Positions 21,915-33,494 of a stretch of DNA of 64,000 nt are shown here, in pieces; positions within the stretch are counted from its first letter, which is position 1; the number at the start of each line of letters is the position of its first letter. Under the pieces are notes generated by a model. The model was not told where the DNA came from. It made no database searches and was given only the letters and a program-made list of their open reading frames with translations. A program made the translations under genes and the position numbers. Source of the stretch: Aldrovandia affinis (lineage: Eukaryota > Chordata > Actinopteri > Notacanthiformes > Halosauridae); contig JAINUG010000055.1 of assembly GCA_029706075.1 (NCBI GenBank), positions 4,534,399-4,598,398 of the forward strand. The letters are read 5' to 3'.

Positions 21915-23189
21915 CTAAACGGGTGCTCGAGAGAGTGCATCGGCCACAATATTCTCTCGACCTTTTATGTGAGAAACCTGCAGGTTAAAACCCTGTAGGT
22001 ACAGACACCAGCGCATAAGCCGTTGGTTCGGATTCTGCATGGAGTGCAGAAAGGTCAGGGGCTTGTGGTCAGTAAACACCACAATCGGCCCTGCACCTGC
22101 CCCCACATACACCTCAAAATGCTGCAATGCCCAAATGAGCACTAATGCTTCTTTTTCAATTACCGAATAGTTGCGTTGGTAAGAATTTAATTTCCTGGAG
22201 AAATAGGACACTGGGCGGTCAAGCCCATGCCCATCCTTCTGTATTAATACAGCGCCAGCTCCAATGCCGCTTGCATCAGCCTGAATTTTGAAAGGTGTGT
22301 CAAAACGAGGAGCAGCGAGTACGGGAGCGCAACAGAGTAAAGACTTCATGTTTTCAAAAACTTGTTGACAGAGGGGTGACCAGTCAAACACCTTGTGTTT
22401 TCTAAGGAGGTCAGTCAAAGGGGCAACCACTGTGGAAAAATTTGGGCAAAAGGCACGATAATAGCCAATCATTCCTAGGAAACGCATCAATTTCTTTTTG
22501 GAAGTCGGAGCAGGATAACAAATAATGGCGTCCACCTTAGCCTGTACAGGACGAACTTCACCTTGGCCGACTATTCGTCCCAGGTATGTAACAGTGGCCC
22601 GTGCGAACTCACACTTGGCAAGGTTCACCGTTAGATTTGCGTAGACTAACCGGTCAAGGAGCGCACCGAGTCGTTGGACATGCTGTTCCCAGCTGTCACT
22701 ATAAATTACAACGTCATCAAGATAAACTGCACACCCTTCCAAACCGTTGATTACTGTGTTCATCAACCTTTGGAAGGTAGACGGAGCATTACGAAGACCG
22801 AAATCCATCACGGAATATGAAAACAAACCATCCGATGTAATAAAAGCAGAGATCTCCCTAGCACGCTCCGTAAGGGGTACCTGCCAATAACCCTTTAGCA
22901 GATCCAGTCTGGTTACAAAAACAGCACCACCCAGTTGATCGATACAATCCTCCATCCTAGGTAGGGGATAGCGATCAGGCTTAGTCACTGAGTTTAACTT
23001 CCGGTAATCGGTGCAAAAACGAAAAGATCCATCCGGTTTATTTACAAGTAAGCACGGGCTCGCCCAGGGAGACGAAACATGTTCCGCGATACCATTTTCC
23101 AACATGTAATTAATTTCAGCGGTTAGATGTTTCCGTTTTCCGTATGGTACTCGGTAGAATCTTTGCTTAATTGGGGCGGCATCTCCCAC
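21915..23189 (-). pseudogene. RT and RNase H of the Gmr1-like element
   Basis: A long open stretch with the Ty3/Gypsy RT series: VNKPDGSFRFCTDYRKLNSV, VFVTRLDLLKGYWQVPLTE, VMDFGLRNAPSTFQRLMN and CAVYLDDVVIYSDSW with the YLDD catalytic box (near 22690). Thumb and connection (FLGMIGYYRAFCPNFS) follow. RNase H then has FKIQADASGIGAGAVLIQ, YSVIEKEALVLIWALQHFE, VVFTDHKPLTFL and ENIVADALSRAP. It ends about 260 bp before the 3' LTR, with no integrase after it. Confidence 0.92.
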
Positions 23190-23191
23190 GT

Positions 23192-25559
23192 CTATATCAT
23201 GCGTAAGGACAGTGGTTCTACCCCCGACGGGGTATCGGAAAACAAAGACGGGTGCAATTTAATTAATTGAACAAGATCTGACCGCTGTGCAGGAACCAAG
23301 TGACTCAATTGAGAATTAAGGGTCTGCAACACCTCCGAATTGTTCAACCGACCTTGGAAGACACACTCAGGGGGCATTTGGAAATCCTCCTCACTGGTAG
23401 GCTCAAACACCAAATCCCCAACAGTTGTGAGCACAGACTTACATTCAACCGTTTTCACTGAAGTCCCCTCCTCATCCATCTTTACGGCCACCGTAAGAGG
23501 AGAATAATAGGGTTTCAAAAGGTTAATGTGACAAAGCTGTATTCGCTTTTTCCTATCTGGGGTCTGAATCAAATAGTTTAGATCAGTAAGGCGCTTGTCC
23601 ACCATATAAGGACCACTAAACTTTGCTTTAAAAGGAGATCCCATAACAGGTAAGAGAGCTAAAACCTGATCCCCAGGCCGAAACTGGCGGTTTTCAGCCT
23701 GGAGATAAAATAAACGCTTCATCTTATCTTGTGTGACAGTAAGATTTTCCTTAGCTAAGACACAGGCTCGATAAAGCCTCAGCCTGAAATCGCTCACATA
23801 GTCAATCACATTTGGGGGAGGGTCAGCTGTTTTCCAATTATCAGCCAACACCGTTAAAGGGCCACGAACTGTGTGACCAAAGACCAGTTCATTTGGAGAA
23901 AAAACAGTGCTTTCCTGGGCCACTTCCCTAACTGCCAAGAGCAACCAAGGTAACCCTTCTTCCCAGTCCCTTGCCAACTCCACACAATAAGCCCGCAACA
24001 TAGATTTTAAAGTTTGGTGAAACCGTTCCAAGGATCCCTGACTCTCAGGATGGTGAGACATTATGTTTAATGTTTAACTGTTTCAAAACATGAGCAAACA
24101 TACTAGACATAAAATTAGAACCTTGGTCACTTTGGACGATCTTAGGAATCCCAAAGATAGAAATTAAATTATTTGTGGTTCTCTGTGGCTCAGTTGGTAG
24201 AGCACAGCGTTGGCAATGCAAAACTGGGGCTTACTGAAAATGTATGCATTCACTACTGATAGATAAAAGCGTCTGCTAAATGGTGTATATTATTATTATT
24301 ATTTAAGGCTCAAACTGGCTTGGCTCGGATAGAGCGAGGGGATAAGCCATCGGATAACGAGTAGTTTGACACATCACGGTCAACAAATACTTGTTACCAC
24401 GACAAGAGGGAGGAAGAGGGCCTACACAGTCCACAAGGAGATATGAGAAAGGCATTTCCACTACCGGAATAGGGTACAGTGGAGCGGGGTTTATTTTATG
24501 GGTGGGCTTGCCAGCCAACTGACAAACATAACATGTTTTACAAAATGCGGCTACGTCTCTCTTTAAACGTGGCCAGACAAAATTATGTAAGATGCGGTTG
24601 TAAGTTTTCACCCCTAAATGGCCAGCAACGTTTTCATGCGAGATCCTCAGCACCATTCCTCTGAACTTTGTAGGGACTACAATTTGATTGATAACCTGCT
24701 CTTCCAGGACACCTAAATGAAATGCCCATTTTCTCATTAACAAACCACTTTTAATGTAATACCCTGAAGGGGCATTCTCTAACTCAACCACCGGGCAAAC
24801 CATGTTGAATAATGGTTGTAAGGTAATATCATTCTTTTGTTCTGCTATGACCTCCTCTCTGGCAACAGATGTCAACGGTTCTGAAAATTTAACCTCCTCA
24901 GCTTTTAGCTGGGTCGGATCAGAAACACCGGTAGTGTTGAGCCATGAGGGCAAGCAGCGCTTCGTACTAAGCTCCAGTTTTGGTTCTAGGTTGGTGCGGT
25001 TTCTAGCCATAGTGCACATCGCTGCACACGCAGGGAACACTGAGGGATGTCGTTTAGAGAGTTCGTCCAACTCCCCAGAAGAAACCGGGTCTGGCGTAAC
25101 CACCACAGGTTGTATGTTTTTCCAGACCTTACCACCAGCTAGGTCATTGCCAAGAATAACTTCCACTCCTTCCACAGGTAAGGAGGGCCAGAGAGCAACC
25201 ACCACATCATCCTGCACCAGATCAGAGTCCAAATGAACCATATGCAGAGGTATATTCATGGGAATTAGACCAATGCCACGAACCAAGACATTCTCCCCAG
25301 TAGCGGAAAATTCAGAAAAGGGCAAAACAGTGTCAAGAATTAAAGTTTGAGCAGCGCCAGTGTCTCTTAACACGCACACATGCTTTTTACTGAGACCGCC
25401 TACAAAGGAGACATAACCCTCAGAGATAAAAGGACCATACTCTGCTTCCACAATTTTGGCATTGGAAAGTTCCTTTTGGTCTGAGAGCCCCACATGAGAA
25501 ACAGCTGACATAGGTGAACGGCTAACAGAGACAGCCAAACCTATCGGCTTTGCGTACAC
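23192..25559 (-). pseudogene. Protease and integrase of the Gmr1-like element
   Basis: Protease is marked by CVLRDTGAAQTLILDTVLPF near 25330-25390. The integrase zinc-binding region has ENVAGHLGVKTYNRILHNF and FCKTCYVCQLAG (about 24500-24640). The catalytic core starts LLVDCVGPLPPSCRGNKYLL and resumes past the SINE with SHHPESQGSLERFHQTLKSM. A GPY/F-like C-terminus follows (PGDQVLALLPVMGSPFKAKF, IQLCHINLLKPYY). It lies upstream of RT in element sense. Confidence 0.88.
24175..24304 (+). repeat. SINE family A inside the Gmr1-like integrase
   Basis: Starts GTGGTTCTCTGTGGCTCAG, continues TTGGTAGAGCACAGCGTTGG, ends AAAGCGTCTGCTAAATGG and then a TTA-repeat. ATTATTT precedes it and closes it, consistent with a target duplication. 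It was inserted after the host element. Confidence 0.8.
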
Positions 25560-25736
25560 AGCAGTAGAGGAGGACTTCTGAGTTTTAGAAATTGGACACT
25601 TGTTTCGCCAGTGACCCTTATTTTTACAACCATGGCATACACGGGTAGGATCATATTTACCATTTGTACCAGGAACAGACCTGACTACAGGGGCAGAATC
25701 ACTCCCACCATAGCCAGAACGAGAAGGGAAAGCTTT

Positions 25737-26810
25737 TCACTGGTCAAAACTCTGAGAACGGAAAACAGAGTGATTATGTTTATGTGTGAGAACATAATCA
25801 TCAGCCAGTACAGCAGCAGAGGCAGCAGTGCTCGGGGCACGTTCACTGATGTAAGTTGCCACAGACTCAGAAGTTGAATTTCTAAACTGCTCCAGGATAA
25901 CTAACTCGCTGAGTGCTTCAAATGTTGAAACTTCTGAAGATTTACACCACCGGGTAAAGTGATTAGTTAGCTCTCTGACAAAGTCAACATGTGTTTGCTT
26001 GTCAGTATGTTTCCATTTTCTGAATCTCTGCCTATAGCTTTCAGGTACGAGCACATAGACTTTTAACACAGCATCTTTCACCTCTTTATAAGATGAGACG
26101 TTACTATCCAACGCAGTTAATGCTTCTTGAGCCTTTCCAGCGAAGACACACTGTAACAATACAATTTGATCAGTCTCTTCCCACTTTCTAGATTTAGCCA
26201 CTCTTTCAAACAGCTGGAAAAAGGTTTCAGGATCTTTTTCATTGAATTTTGGAACTAGACGCAAATTATGTGTTATGTTACTCTTATCCTGATCAGGCGT
26301 TCCAGTAAGACTTTCATTAAGCATTGACCGTTCACTGGCAGGCAATGAGGTCTGCCACTCACGAAATCTTGCCAAATCTTTTTGTTTCTCTCGTTCAAGG
26401 ACCAACTTGTCTCCCTCTAACTGCACTCGTCATTTCTCTTTTTCTAATTCCAACTCCAATTTTGCTTTCTCTAATTCTAATTAACGTTCTTTCCTTTTTT
26501 CCTTTTCTAACTCCAACTCAGCCAATTTTATCTGCAAAGCAGCATCTGCGTCCGCTATCTCTCTTAACAATCCTTTATTTACGGCAAGTTGAAACAGAAA
26601 GATTCGGAGTGCAGAGACGCTACGCTTTCCTACCCAAAGCTCACCCCAAAATTCTGCGAGCAACAACAATTCAGACTTTTCCAACAAACGAAAACTAGTT
26701 ACAGAAGGACGAAGCAAAAATTCATTTACCTTTGGATCCTCGTGCAGTATATCGGGCGGCGGCCTCGGCATGGAGAACTTCTCTATACCACAGACAATCC
26801 TTTTGAACAC
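25737..26810 (-). pseudogene. Gag of the Gmr1-like element, with SCAN-like capsid domain
   Basis: After a charged, Glu/Lys-rich N-terminal helix comes the capsid: LRLVPKFNEKDPETFFQLFE and WEETDQIVLLQCVFAGKAQE. The C-terminal capsid domain (about 25791-26048) reads VPESYRQRFRKWKHTDKQ, then FEALSELVILEQFRNSTSE and VATYISERAPST, a clear likeness to the vertebrate SCAN domain. SCAN of host zinc-finger proteins is reported to descend from a Gmr1-like capsid. A zinc knuckle follows near 25600-25650. Broken. Confidence 0.85.
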
Positions 26811-27658
26811 TACCAGTGCTCAACAATATTACCAGTTTGAATATGCTTGCAAATTACAAACCTGGCAAAACTCCATTCACAACAAAGTGCAAATCAAAAC
26901 AGTAGAAACCCAGTACAACACGGGGAAAACTGTGTACTCGAAAACTCCACAAATTAGTCAAACTCAACAGTATCTAGACCTACACATGGCGAATTCATTA
27001 CTTTTACTTTAACCCAATCAACCAATATATGCCACTAACGTCAGAACGTCATTACATTATGCGGAAGTAGACAAACAGTAGGCAGGTCTGGTATAAGGTA
27101 AATATTATAGCAGACTACAACCTGCTAAAAAACTGTCAAGTTGCAACTCCACAATACACATACGCACGGCTTTTCCGTCTCCAAAGAGACCAGAGCGTAT
27201 TCCCTTCTCCCCCAGACAATATACTTACAGGCCCCCCCTGTGGTTTACGGCGGGACTTTTAACCCACAAGCTCAATAGCGACCAAACAGACCTGTGGATA
27301 GCCTGCCAGGAGCACTACGATTAGGGCACCGAAGCAAGCTTCAACCAACCCCACGAAACAAAACAAACACGCCGCCGCTATCCTACCAGGGAATATTTCA
27401 ACAGAGCTCACAAAAAGCAGACGTTTGTATGTTGCGAGGTAAACTACCTACCATGAGCAGGCTGGTTGTGCAGTGGTGGATGACAATACAAAACTCTCCA
27501 ATTGGACACAAACAAACGATTCTCCCGACGGTCTCCCAGCACCTCAACAGGGCGCACAACAACGCGAAGATCCTTTGTGGATATAACCAATAACAGGAAT
27601 GATCAAACAAATAAAGAATTATTTATCTATCAAACCTATCCCTCTGCTGCCACCATTT

Positions 27659-28110
27659 TGTTATGACCGACACTCAAGCAGTCAAAAACAAACATGGAGA
27701 CCAGACCAGGTAAATCGTTTTATTTCAATATACTCTGTGTGTGGATGCGTGTCAGTGTGAATCTGTAGAGGGGTGTTGGAGTGTGAGTGCAGGTGGAGTG
27801 TGACAATCCAATATAACAACAAGATTTAGTAGGCTACTTAAAGTACCAACCCAATGCCCGCAGCCACCAGCCCAGTCAAGAGCCAAGTGCAGTGTGAGAA
27901 AACAATCTCCTGAGATATCAATCTATCTCTTGAGCACCTGGGCGAAGCCACTTATAAAGGGGCTTTCCCAGGTGCTACCACTAGGTAGCTTATTAGCCAC
28001 AAACGGCAATTAAGGCAATTCCAGGGGAAGGGAGGGACGGCATGCAACACTGCCACCAGCTGGCCGACAGCCATTACTGCAGTTGAGGAAGACAGGGCAT
28101 GGTCGTCACA
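27659..28110 (-). repeat. 5' LTR of the Gmr1-like element
   Basis: 452 bp, nearly identical to 21189-21650. Three bases inside it, the minus strand reads TGGTGGCAGCAGAGGG, a primer-site-like start with TGG. CGAG follows at 28111-28114. Confidence 0.93.
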
Positions 28111-29650
28111 CGAGGCATGAGACAGGGCTGCTGACTTTCACCCCTTTTATTTGCTATTGCCATTGAACCCCTAGCCATTGCTCTGCAAAGTGATCATTGT
28201 ATTCAAGGAGTCCTTCGAGATCAGGAACATAGAGTCTCCCTTTATGCAGACGATTTGCTTTTGTATGTTTCGGACCCTCTATTATGCCTCCCCATTGTGT
28301 GGAATTTGCTTAAAGATTTTGGGAAGCTTTCAGTCTACAAGCTCAATCTACACAAGAGTGCATTATTTCCAATTAATTCTGCTGCAGCTCAATGTTCCTT
28401 AGGCTCCTTGCCTTTTAAAGTATCCTCAAATAAGTTCACTTACTTAAGTATCTCGTGTAAATTCAAAGATCTCTTTAAAAGTAATTTTCTCCCTCTACTG
28501 GACCGCACAAAGCAAGACCTTAACCGCTGGTAAATTTTGCCTCTTATTCTAGCAAGTTGTATCAACATTTGTATCAAAATGAATATACTGCCCAAGTTTC
28601 TTTATCTCTTTCAATGTGTCCCAGTTTTTATCACTAAATCTTTCTTCACCTCTCTGGATAAATTGATAAAATCTTTTATTTGGAATAAAAAACCTCCTAG
28701 AATACGTAAGACTGTCCTCCAGAAACCTTGGGACATAGGGAGAATGGCACTACCTAACTTCCAATGTTATTACTGGTCGGCTAACATAAGGAACATTTTG
28801 GCAATTTCCAACTGACGGCCCTGTAACACCCTCCTGGCTGGCCTTAGAGACCTCCAGTTCTACAGTCTCCCTTAAAGCTCTTCTCTGTTCCTTGCTCCCA
28901 CTGCCTGGATCCATTTCGAAATGTACAACCAATATTATGATTTGTGAATCTATTCAAATTTAGAGGCAGTTCAGACAGACCTTTGACCTTAAGACCCTTT
29001 CTACTTTGACCCCGATAGATAGCAACCACTTATTTCCCCCCCTCCCTGTCAGATAGTGCCTTTACTTTCTAGAGGGAAAGGGGTCTTAGCCGTATATTGA
29101 TGGCATTTTTGCTTCCTTCACTCAGCTTACTGAAAAATTAAACTTGCCACAATCCCACTTATTTAGATATCTGCAGGTCTGCAAATTTGTACAAGCCATA
29201 TGGCCCCAGTTCCCAGCATGCCCCCCTAAAACCCCATTGTATTAATCCTGGAGGTAAACCCCTTTAACAGAGGTGTCATTGGCACATTTTTTAGGAAGCT
29301 GAGCACTATAAATCAGCCCCCCAATTGTCACTGAAGGACCATTGGGAAGAAGACTTGGGTAGGACAATCCCAGAGGGGGCTTAGGGGTTCACTCCTCCTC
29401 GATATGCACTAGGCACGTTGTACTTCAATTCAAAATAGCTTATCACCTTCATTGGTCCAAAGTTAAATTAGCTCAAATCAAGCCAGATCTGGACCCGAAC
29501 TGTGACCGATATAGACAAGCTCCAGCTATACTTGCACACATGTTTTGGATGTGTCCTAACTTAAGCTCATTTTAGTTCTCACAGTGTGTTTATAAGGCGT
29601 TCATTGGTGGGGTTAAATCAAATTTCATACTAAAATACTCACATTAGTGA
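28111..29650 (+). pseudogene. L1-like ORF2, C-terminal half
   Basis: Immediately after the LTR the plus strand resumes L1 RT: RGMRQGC, LSPLLFAIAIEPLAIALQ and VSLYADDLLLYVSDP with the intact YADD box (near 28245). Thumb and C-terminal parts include FLYLFQCVPVFITKSFFTSL, FIWNKKPPRIRKTV and GRMALPNFQCYYWSANIRNI, typical of L1 ORF2 ends. Several stops and shifts are present. The 3' end is uncertain, near 29600. Confidence 0.8.
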
Positions 29651-30052
29651 ACACTGTTTGTTTTTTCTTTGTATTTTGGATCTCCCAGAGCAGAGCTAAC
29701 CTCCCACCCCACCTTGGGGATACTACATTTCCTTTTCCTGATGTGAATCTTCTGCACCCCTGTGACATGGAGCAAAGGGGACTCCATCATCACATTGATG
29801 TGTTTCCAGCTCCCACGCTCCTAATAGCGCAGTGAGTGTGAACCCCCCTTTATGGTTGAGTAGGGCCTTCGTCCCAGCTGAGGCCCGCTGCTAATGAGCC
29901 GAACGGACCTCTCCTGAACCCGGCTCTCCTTGGACGAGCACAGCTCTGAGCCCCTTGTCTGAGGAATCGCCCCGCAAAGGGGGAACTCTCTGTTGGTTTA
30001 ACCTGGTCAAGGGACGAGCAGCATGGGGGTAAGCACATATTAAATATTAGGG
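29651..30052. other. No recognisable feature
   Basis: Possibly the 3' UTR of the L1, then a GC-richer stretch (29850-30010) of unknown origin. No ORF of note. Confidence 0.35.
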
Positions 30053-30190
30053 GGGACATGTTTGCAATTGTACTGATTTACTGCAATTCAGGTTAAGTAC
30101 CTTGGTCAAGGACACAACGGCCTAGGAATCGAACCTGCAATGTTTGCATTGCAAGCCTAGTTCCCTAACCATTACACTACACTGCCATTT
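30053..30190 (-). repeat. SINE family B (tRNA-like head)
   Basis: On the minus strand it reads GCAGTGTAGTGTAATGGTTA, GGGAACTAGGCTTGCAATG and GCAGGTTCGATTCCTAGG, which are A- and B-box-like blocks. It then has TTGACCAAGGTACTTAACC. Other copies: 41015-41408, 42645-42790, 42826-43045. Confidence 0.7.
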
Positions 30191-30744
30191 AGGAAAACCC
30201 CAGGAATGACTGCACCCATTAAAACATCATAGGTGCAGGACAATTCTACACAGCTGCAGGCTTGTTCATTTTTACATGAGTGAGGAGAGCACTGTTTGGG
30301 GACAGAGGAGAGAATATAATCTCGTATTTGTGTGGCAGCTAGGGGGTGAAACAGCCCTAGCCACTCATTTTAAAGTGCGACTATATACGACCTTAAAAAA
30401 AAAAAAATACAAAGTAGAAAACAGTAGAATAATATGCGCTCAATAAATAATAAAAGTTTCCATTCTAATTATGATTAAATTAGCATTTTTGAAGTTTGCA
30501 AATCAAGCAGACATATGTTCATTTGTACCATAAAAAAAGTTTCAATGCATATGGCCTCATACGTATGTATGGGACGTAGTTTGTCGAGCATCTGTTTGCA
30601 TAGCGGATGAGCATATTGTGAGGAAAACATGCTGTACAGAAAGTTTTGGATCAAAGACTCAATTTAAGTCACAGAAACCCATTGACTAAGTCATTATAGA
30701 GCCTCTTCAAAAGTGATAGCAAACTAACGTGTTTCAAATTCTGT
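30191..30744. other. No recognisable feature
   Basis: AT-rich, with a 13-base A run near 30394. Nothing else seen. Confidence 0.4.
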
Positions 30745-31030
30745 CTAATGTGCTGGTTTAAAAGTGACACAAGTACTGGCCCTGGCCGGGAGCCCCAATC
30801 AGGCTATCCGCCCAGGGGGAGGGGGGAGGGTGAGCAAGCACGACCTCGCCGAGGAGCGCGAAGGGTATCGCCAGGAGTAGATGGGCGAGTTCCGTTTCGG
30901 AGGAGGCGGATCATCGCTGGCCTCAGGGAATTGGCTTGACCCGGAGGACGGGCGGTGAGTTTGTGGGGAAGGGCGAATCAAAATAAATAGAGGGAATAAT
31001 TGACTACTAAATTGGGAGAAAAACAGGAAA
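30745..31030 (+). repeat. SINE family C copy, diverged head
   Basis: Body GGCCGGGAGCCCCAATCAGG and GGGGGAGGGTGAGCAAGC, tail ATAATTGACTACTAAATTGG then GAGAAAAACAGGAAACAAA. The tail matches the copies at 52243 and 54645. The tRNA-like head is poorly preserved. Confidence 0.65.
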
Positions 31031-31254
31031 CAAATATACTTTCAAACCAACCATGCATACACAACCCCCCCAACTGGTATGACTCAGGAGGGATCTGTGC
31101 TCTTAAGCCCCTTTCACACCGACTGTGCAAAAAGACGTTAAACTTTTCACGAGGACAAGCTCTGAGAATGCTGTCAATCAAGAGGAGGTGGGCAGTCTTT
31201 ACCGTCACACAGAAAGCAACGTCCACAGACAACTAAAGGTATTAGGGAACCACC

Positions 31255-31421
31255 TGTCATGGAAATGATACAACGAAGTAGCGTTTTATATACTTTATTA
31301 ACTCACCAGTAGCGGCACACATGTACACGTTGTCTGGGTAAGTATCATACTGCTAGTTCCGGTTTCCGGCTAACTATCTGAGTGACATAACTAACAGAAC
31401 TAATTCTATTGGCTCACCACA
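31255..31421 (-). repeat. 3' LTR of the Mag-like element
   Basis: 167 bp ending GGCTCACCACA. The internal edge read on the minus strand gives AAAGGGGGAGA, a polypurine tract. It shares GAAATGATACAACGAAGTAG with the right copy. Confidence 0.88.
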
Positions 31422-33494
31422 TCTCCCCCTTTTAAAGAAAAATAGTAATAATTACATTCCTTTACTAATGTGAATCACACGCCTTTTACAGTAGCTAACA
31501 ACCAAATTTGTAAACTCAAAATAATTATAGCTATAAGGTTCCCAGATATTCTTTCTAAAACAAAACTAAGGAACAATCATGTAGTGTCCTTATATTTTTT
31601 ATTTCAACACTATGTTAGGACTGTCACCAGTCCCACAGCAACATGGGGATTATTGTGCCCCTCTTCCAGTTGCTGTGTCTATGCTACAAGATGGAGTGAG
31701 TTTCAGGTGTCTCTGTAGCGGATGGGAGGTTTCACCACTCTTCCCCCGGAAGTGGTTCTGGTGAGTGGCAAAGTGTGGACAGTTCCACACGGAGGAGTAG
31801 CTGGGAGAGCCACTGGTAAGGCCTGCTGTTCCTGGCCCATAGGTGTAGTTGTCCCATTGTTGTCCCATTAGGCATTACCCCGTCATCTTTATCCTGACTC
31901 TCTGGGAGCAGTTGCAAGTGTCTGTGGTTGCGACGGAAAACTGTGCCGTCTTCTGTCTGGACTGTGTAAGATCGTGGTGCAGGGGACTTGCTGACCACAA
32001 CTGCGGGTGCTTTCCAACTCTTTTGATCGTCCAGTTTGATCCTCACAGGGTGGTCCTAATGAGCCGTCCTGTCATGAGCTGGGCTGGGCTGACTCCAGTG
32101 GTAGCCACTGGTGTAGCACATCAGTGCCATGTGAGGGTCCGGCTGCCTCAGAATCTTTTTTGCTGTCTGAACCGCCCTCTCTGCAGCTCCATTAGCCTGC
32201 GGGTAGTGGGGGCTGGAGGTTGAATGGCTGAAGTCATAGTCGCGTGCAAACTGTTTGAATTCTGCGGACACAAATTGTGTTCCATTGTCTGTGATAAGTT
32301 CATTGGGAATATCCCAGCGGACGAACATGCTTTTCATCCTAGCTATGACCTGTTGACTTGTCGTGGTTGGCAGGTGGGCTATTTCAATGTCCGTAGAGTA
32401 GTAGTCCACCATGACAAGGTAGGACTTTCCATTTAGCTCGCACAGGTCTGCTGCTAACTTCTGCCATGGACCCGGTGGCAGAGGCGTTGTTATAAGGGGC
32501 TCCTTTCGTTGTGTCGCTTTATGGATACTACAAAAGGTGCAGGTAGTAACCTTCCTGTTTATGTCTGCTCCAATGTCTGGCCACCAGACAGACATTTTGG
32601 CATGCTCACGGCTCTTTGTCAGCCCTTCTGTGGATCTGTTCTAGAACCTCTTCCCGCAGTGAGGCGGGAATTGCAATCCTGTCTCCATACAGGAGCAAGC
32701 CATCTTCGGCTGACAGAACAGCTCTCGCGGCGCTGCAGCCCTTCAGCTGATAAGGCACATGTTTGGGCCATCCCTCGTGGTTGTAGCGGATTACCATCTG
32801 CATGTCCGTGTCAGCACGCGTGGCCTCTCTGATGGTGTCAAGTTTAGTTTTGGACACCGGTCTGCTTGTCATCACGGCTTCAACATATGCCTGGACCTCC
32901 GCCTCCGTCTCTGAACTGCCACTGTTCTGGAGTGTGTTTCTGGATAAGGTGTCCGCCAGCACCAATTGTTTACCAGGCACATCCATACCTTGTAAGTAAA
33001 GGGCAAATTGCTTACATGCCCACACTGCAGCTAAACACTCGTTTTTGATTTGCGAATACCTTCGCTCGGCATCCGTCAGCGTCCTGGAACCAAAGGCCAC
33101 GGGCCTGAGTTTGCCATCGTGGGCCTGCAGTAGTGCTGCACCTAGACCAAAGCTACTGGCGTTGTTACTGACGAACACATCCGAGCTAATTTCATCCACT
33201 CTCAGGACAAGGCCCATTTTGAATGCAGTGCTACGGCTGAGTAAATTGTTTGCATACGGGCCATTCACAACAAATGTCTAAAATGTGTATTTTTGCCTTT
33301 TCCACTCAGTGCTCACAATTAATTTTCCCTTACAGTTCACTTTCCCTCCCGGACTTCTCACGTCAATACCAGATTTGACCAACTGGGGGCGCTGCGGTAG
33401 GCTCGTATGTGCATTGGGACATGATGGTAATGTCAGCCGCTGTATCGATTTTAAACCTTACGGCTTTGCCATGCCACTCTTTCTTTGAATCAGT
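31422..33494 (-). pseudogene. Pol remnant of the Mag-like element (RNase H, integrase)
   Basis: RNase H is seen as FVSNNASSFGLGAALLQAHD, YSQIKNECLAAVWACKQFAL and VLADTLSRN (about 32900-33200). Integrase has [20 protein letters not shown] with a CTFC knuckle. Its core carries [39 protein letters not shown] and [20 protein letters not shown] (D, D and E residues present, about 32110-32480). A C-terminal tail lies at 31732-32046. Broken. Confidence 0.85.

Larger units (their letters stand above)
21189..28110 (-). mobile_element. Gmr1-like Ty3/Gypsy retrotransposon (fossil, nearly full length)
   Basis: LTRs at 21189-21650 and 27659-28110 begin TGTTATGACC and end GGTCGTCACA; CGAG flanks both outer edges, a 4-bp target duplication. 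On the minus strand the order is gag, protease, integrase, RT, RNase H. Integrase before RT is the Copia-like order, yet the RT is plainly Ty3/Gypsy, which is diagnostic of the Gmr1 group described from fish and other deuterostomes. LTRs differ by about 1.5% by eye, so it is young. It has about five breaks, plus a SINE inserted in the integrase. Confidence 0.9.
16626..29650 (+). mobile_element. L1-clade LINE split by later insertions
   Basis: Plus-strand ORF1 (16787-17640), the first half of the ORF2 RT (about 18700-19443, repeated at 20300-21030) and the second half with the catalytic YADD (from 28111) are pieces of one LINE. Between them lie a SINE, the Gmr1-like element and the assembly gap. 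The endonuclease of ORF2 is not recognisable, and a segment around the RT palm is short. Both ends are approximate. Confidence 0.75.

Noticed and set aside
23192-24061. Copia (Ty1) element on the basis of domain order
   Set aside because: RT, RNase H and integrase motifs are of Ty3/Gypsy type; only the order is Copia-like, which fits Gmr1.
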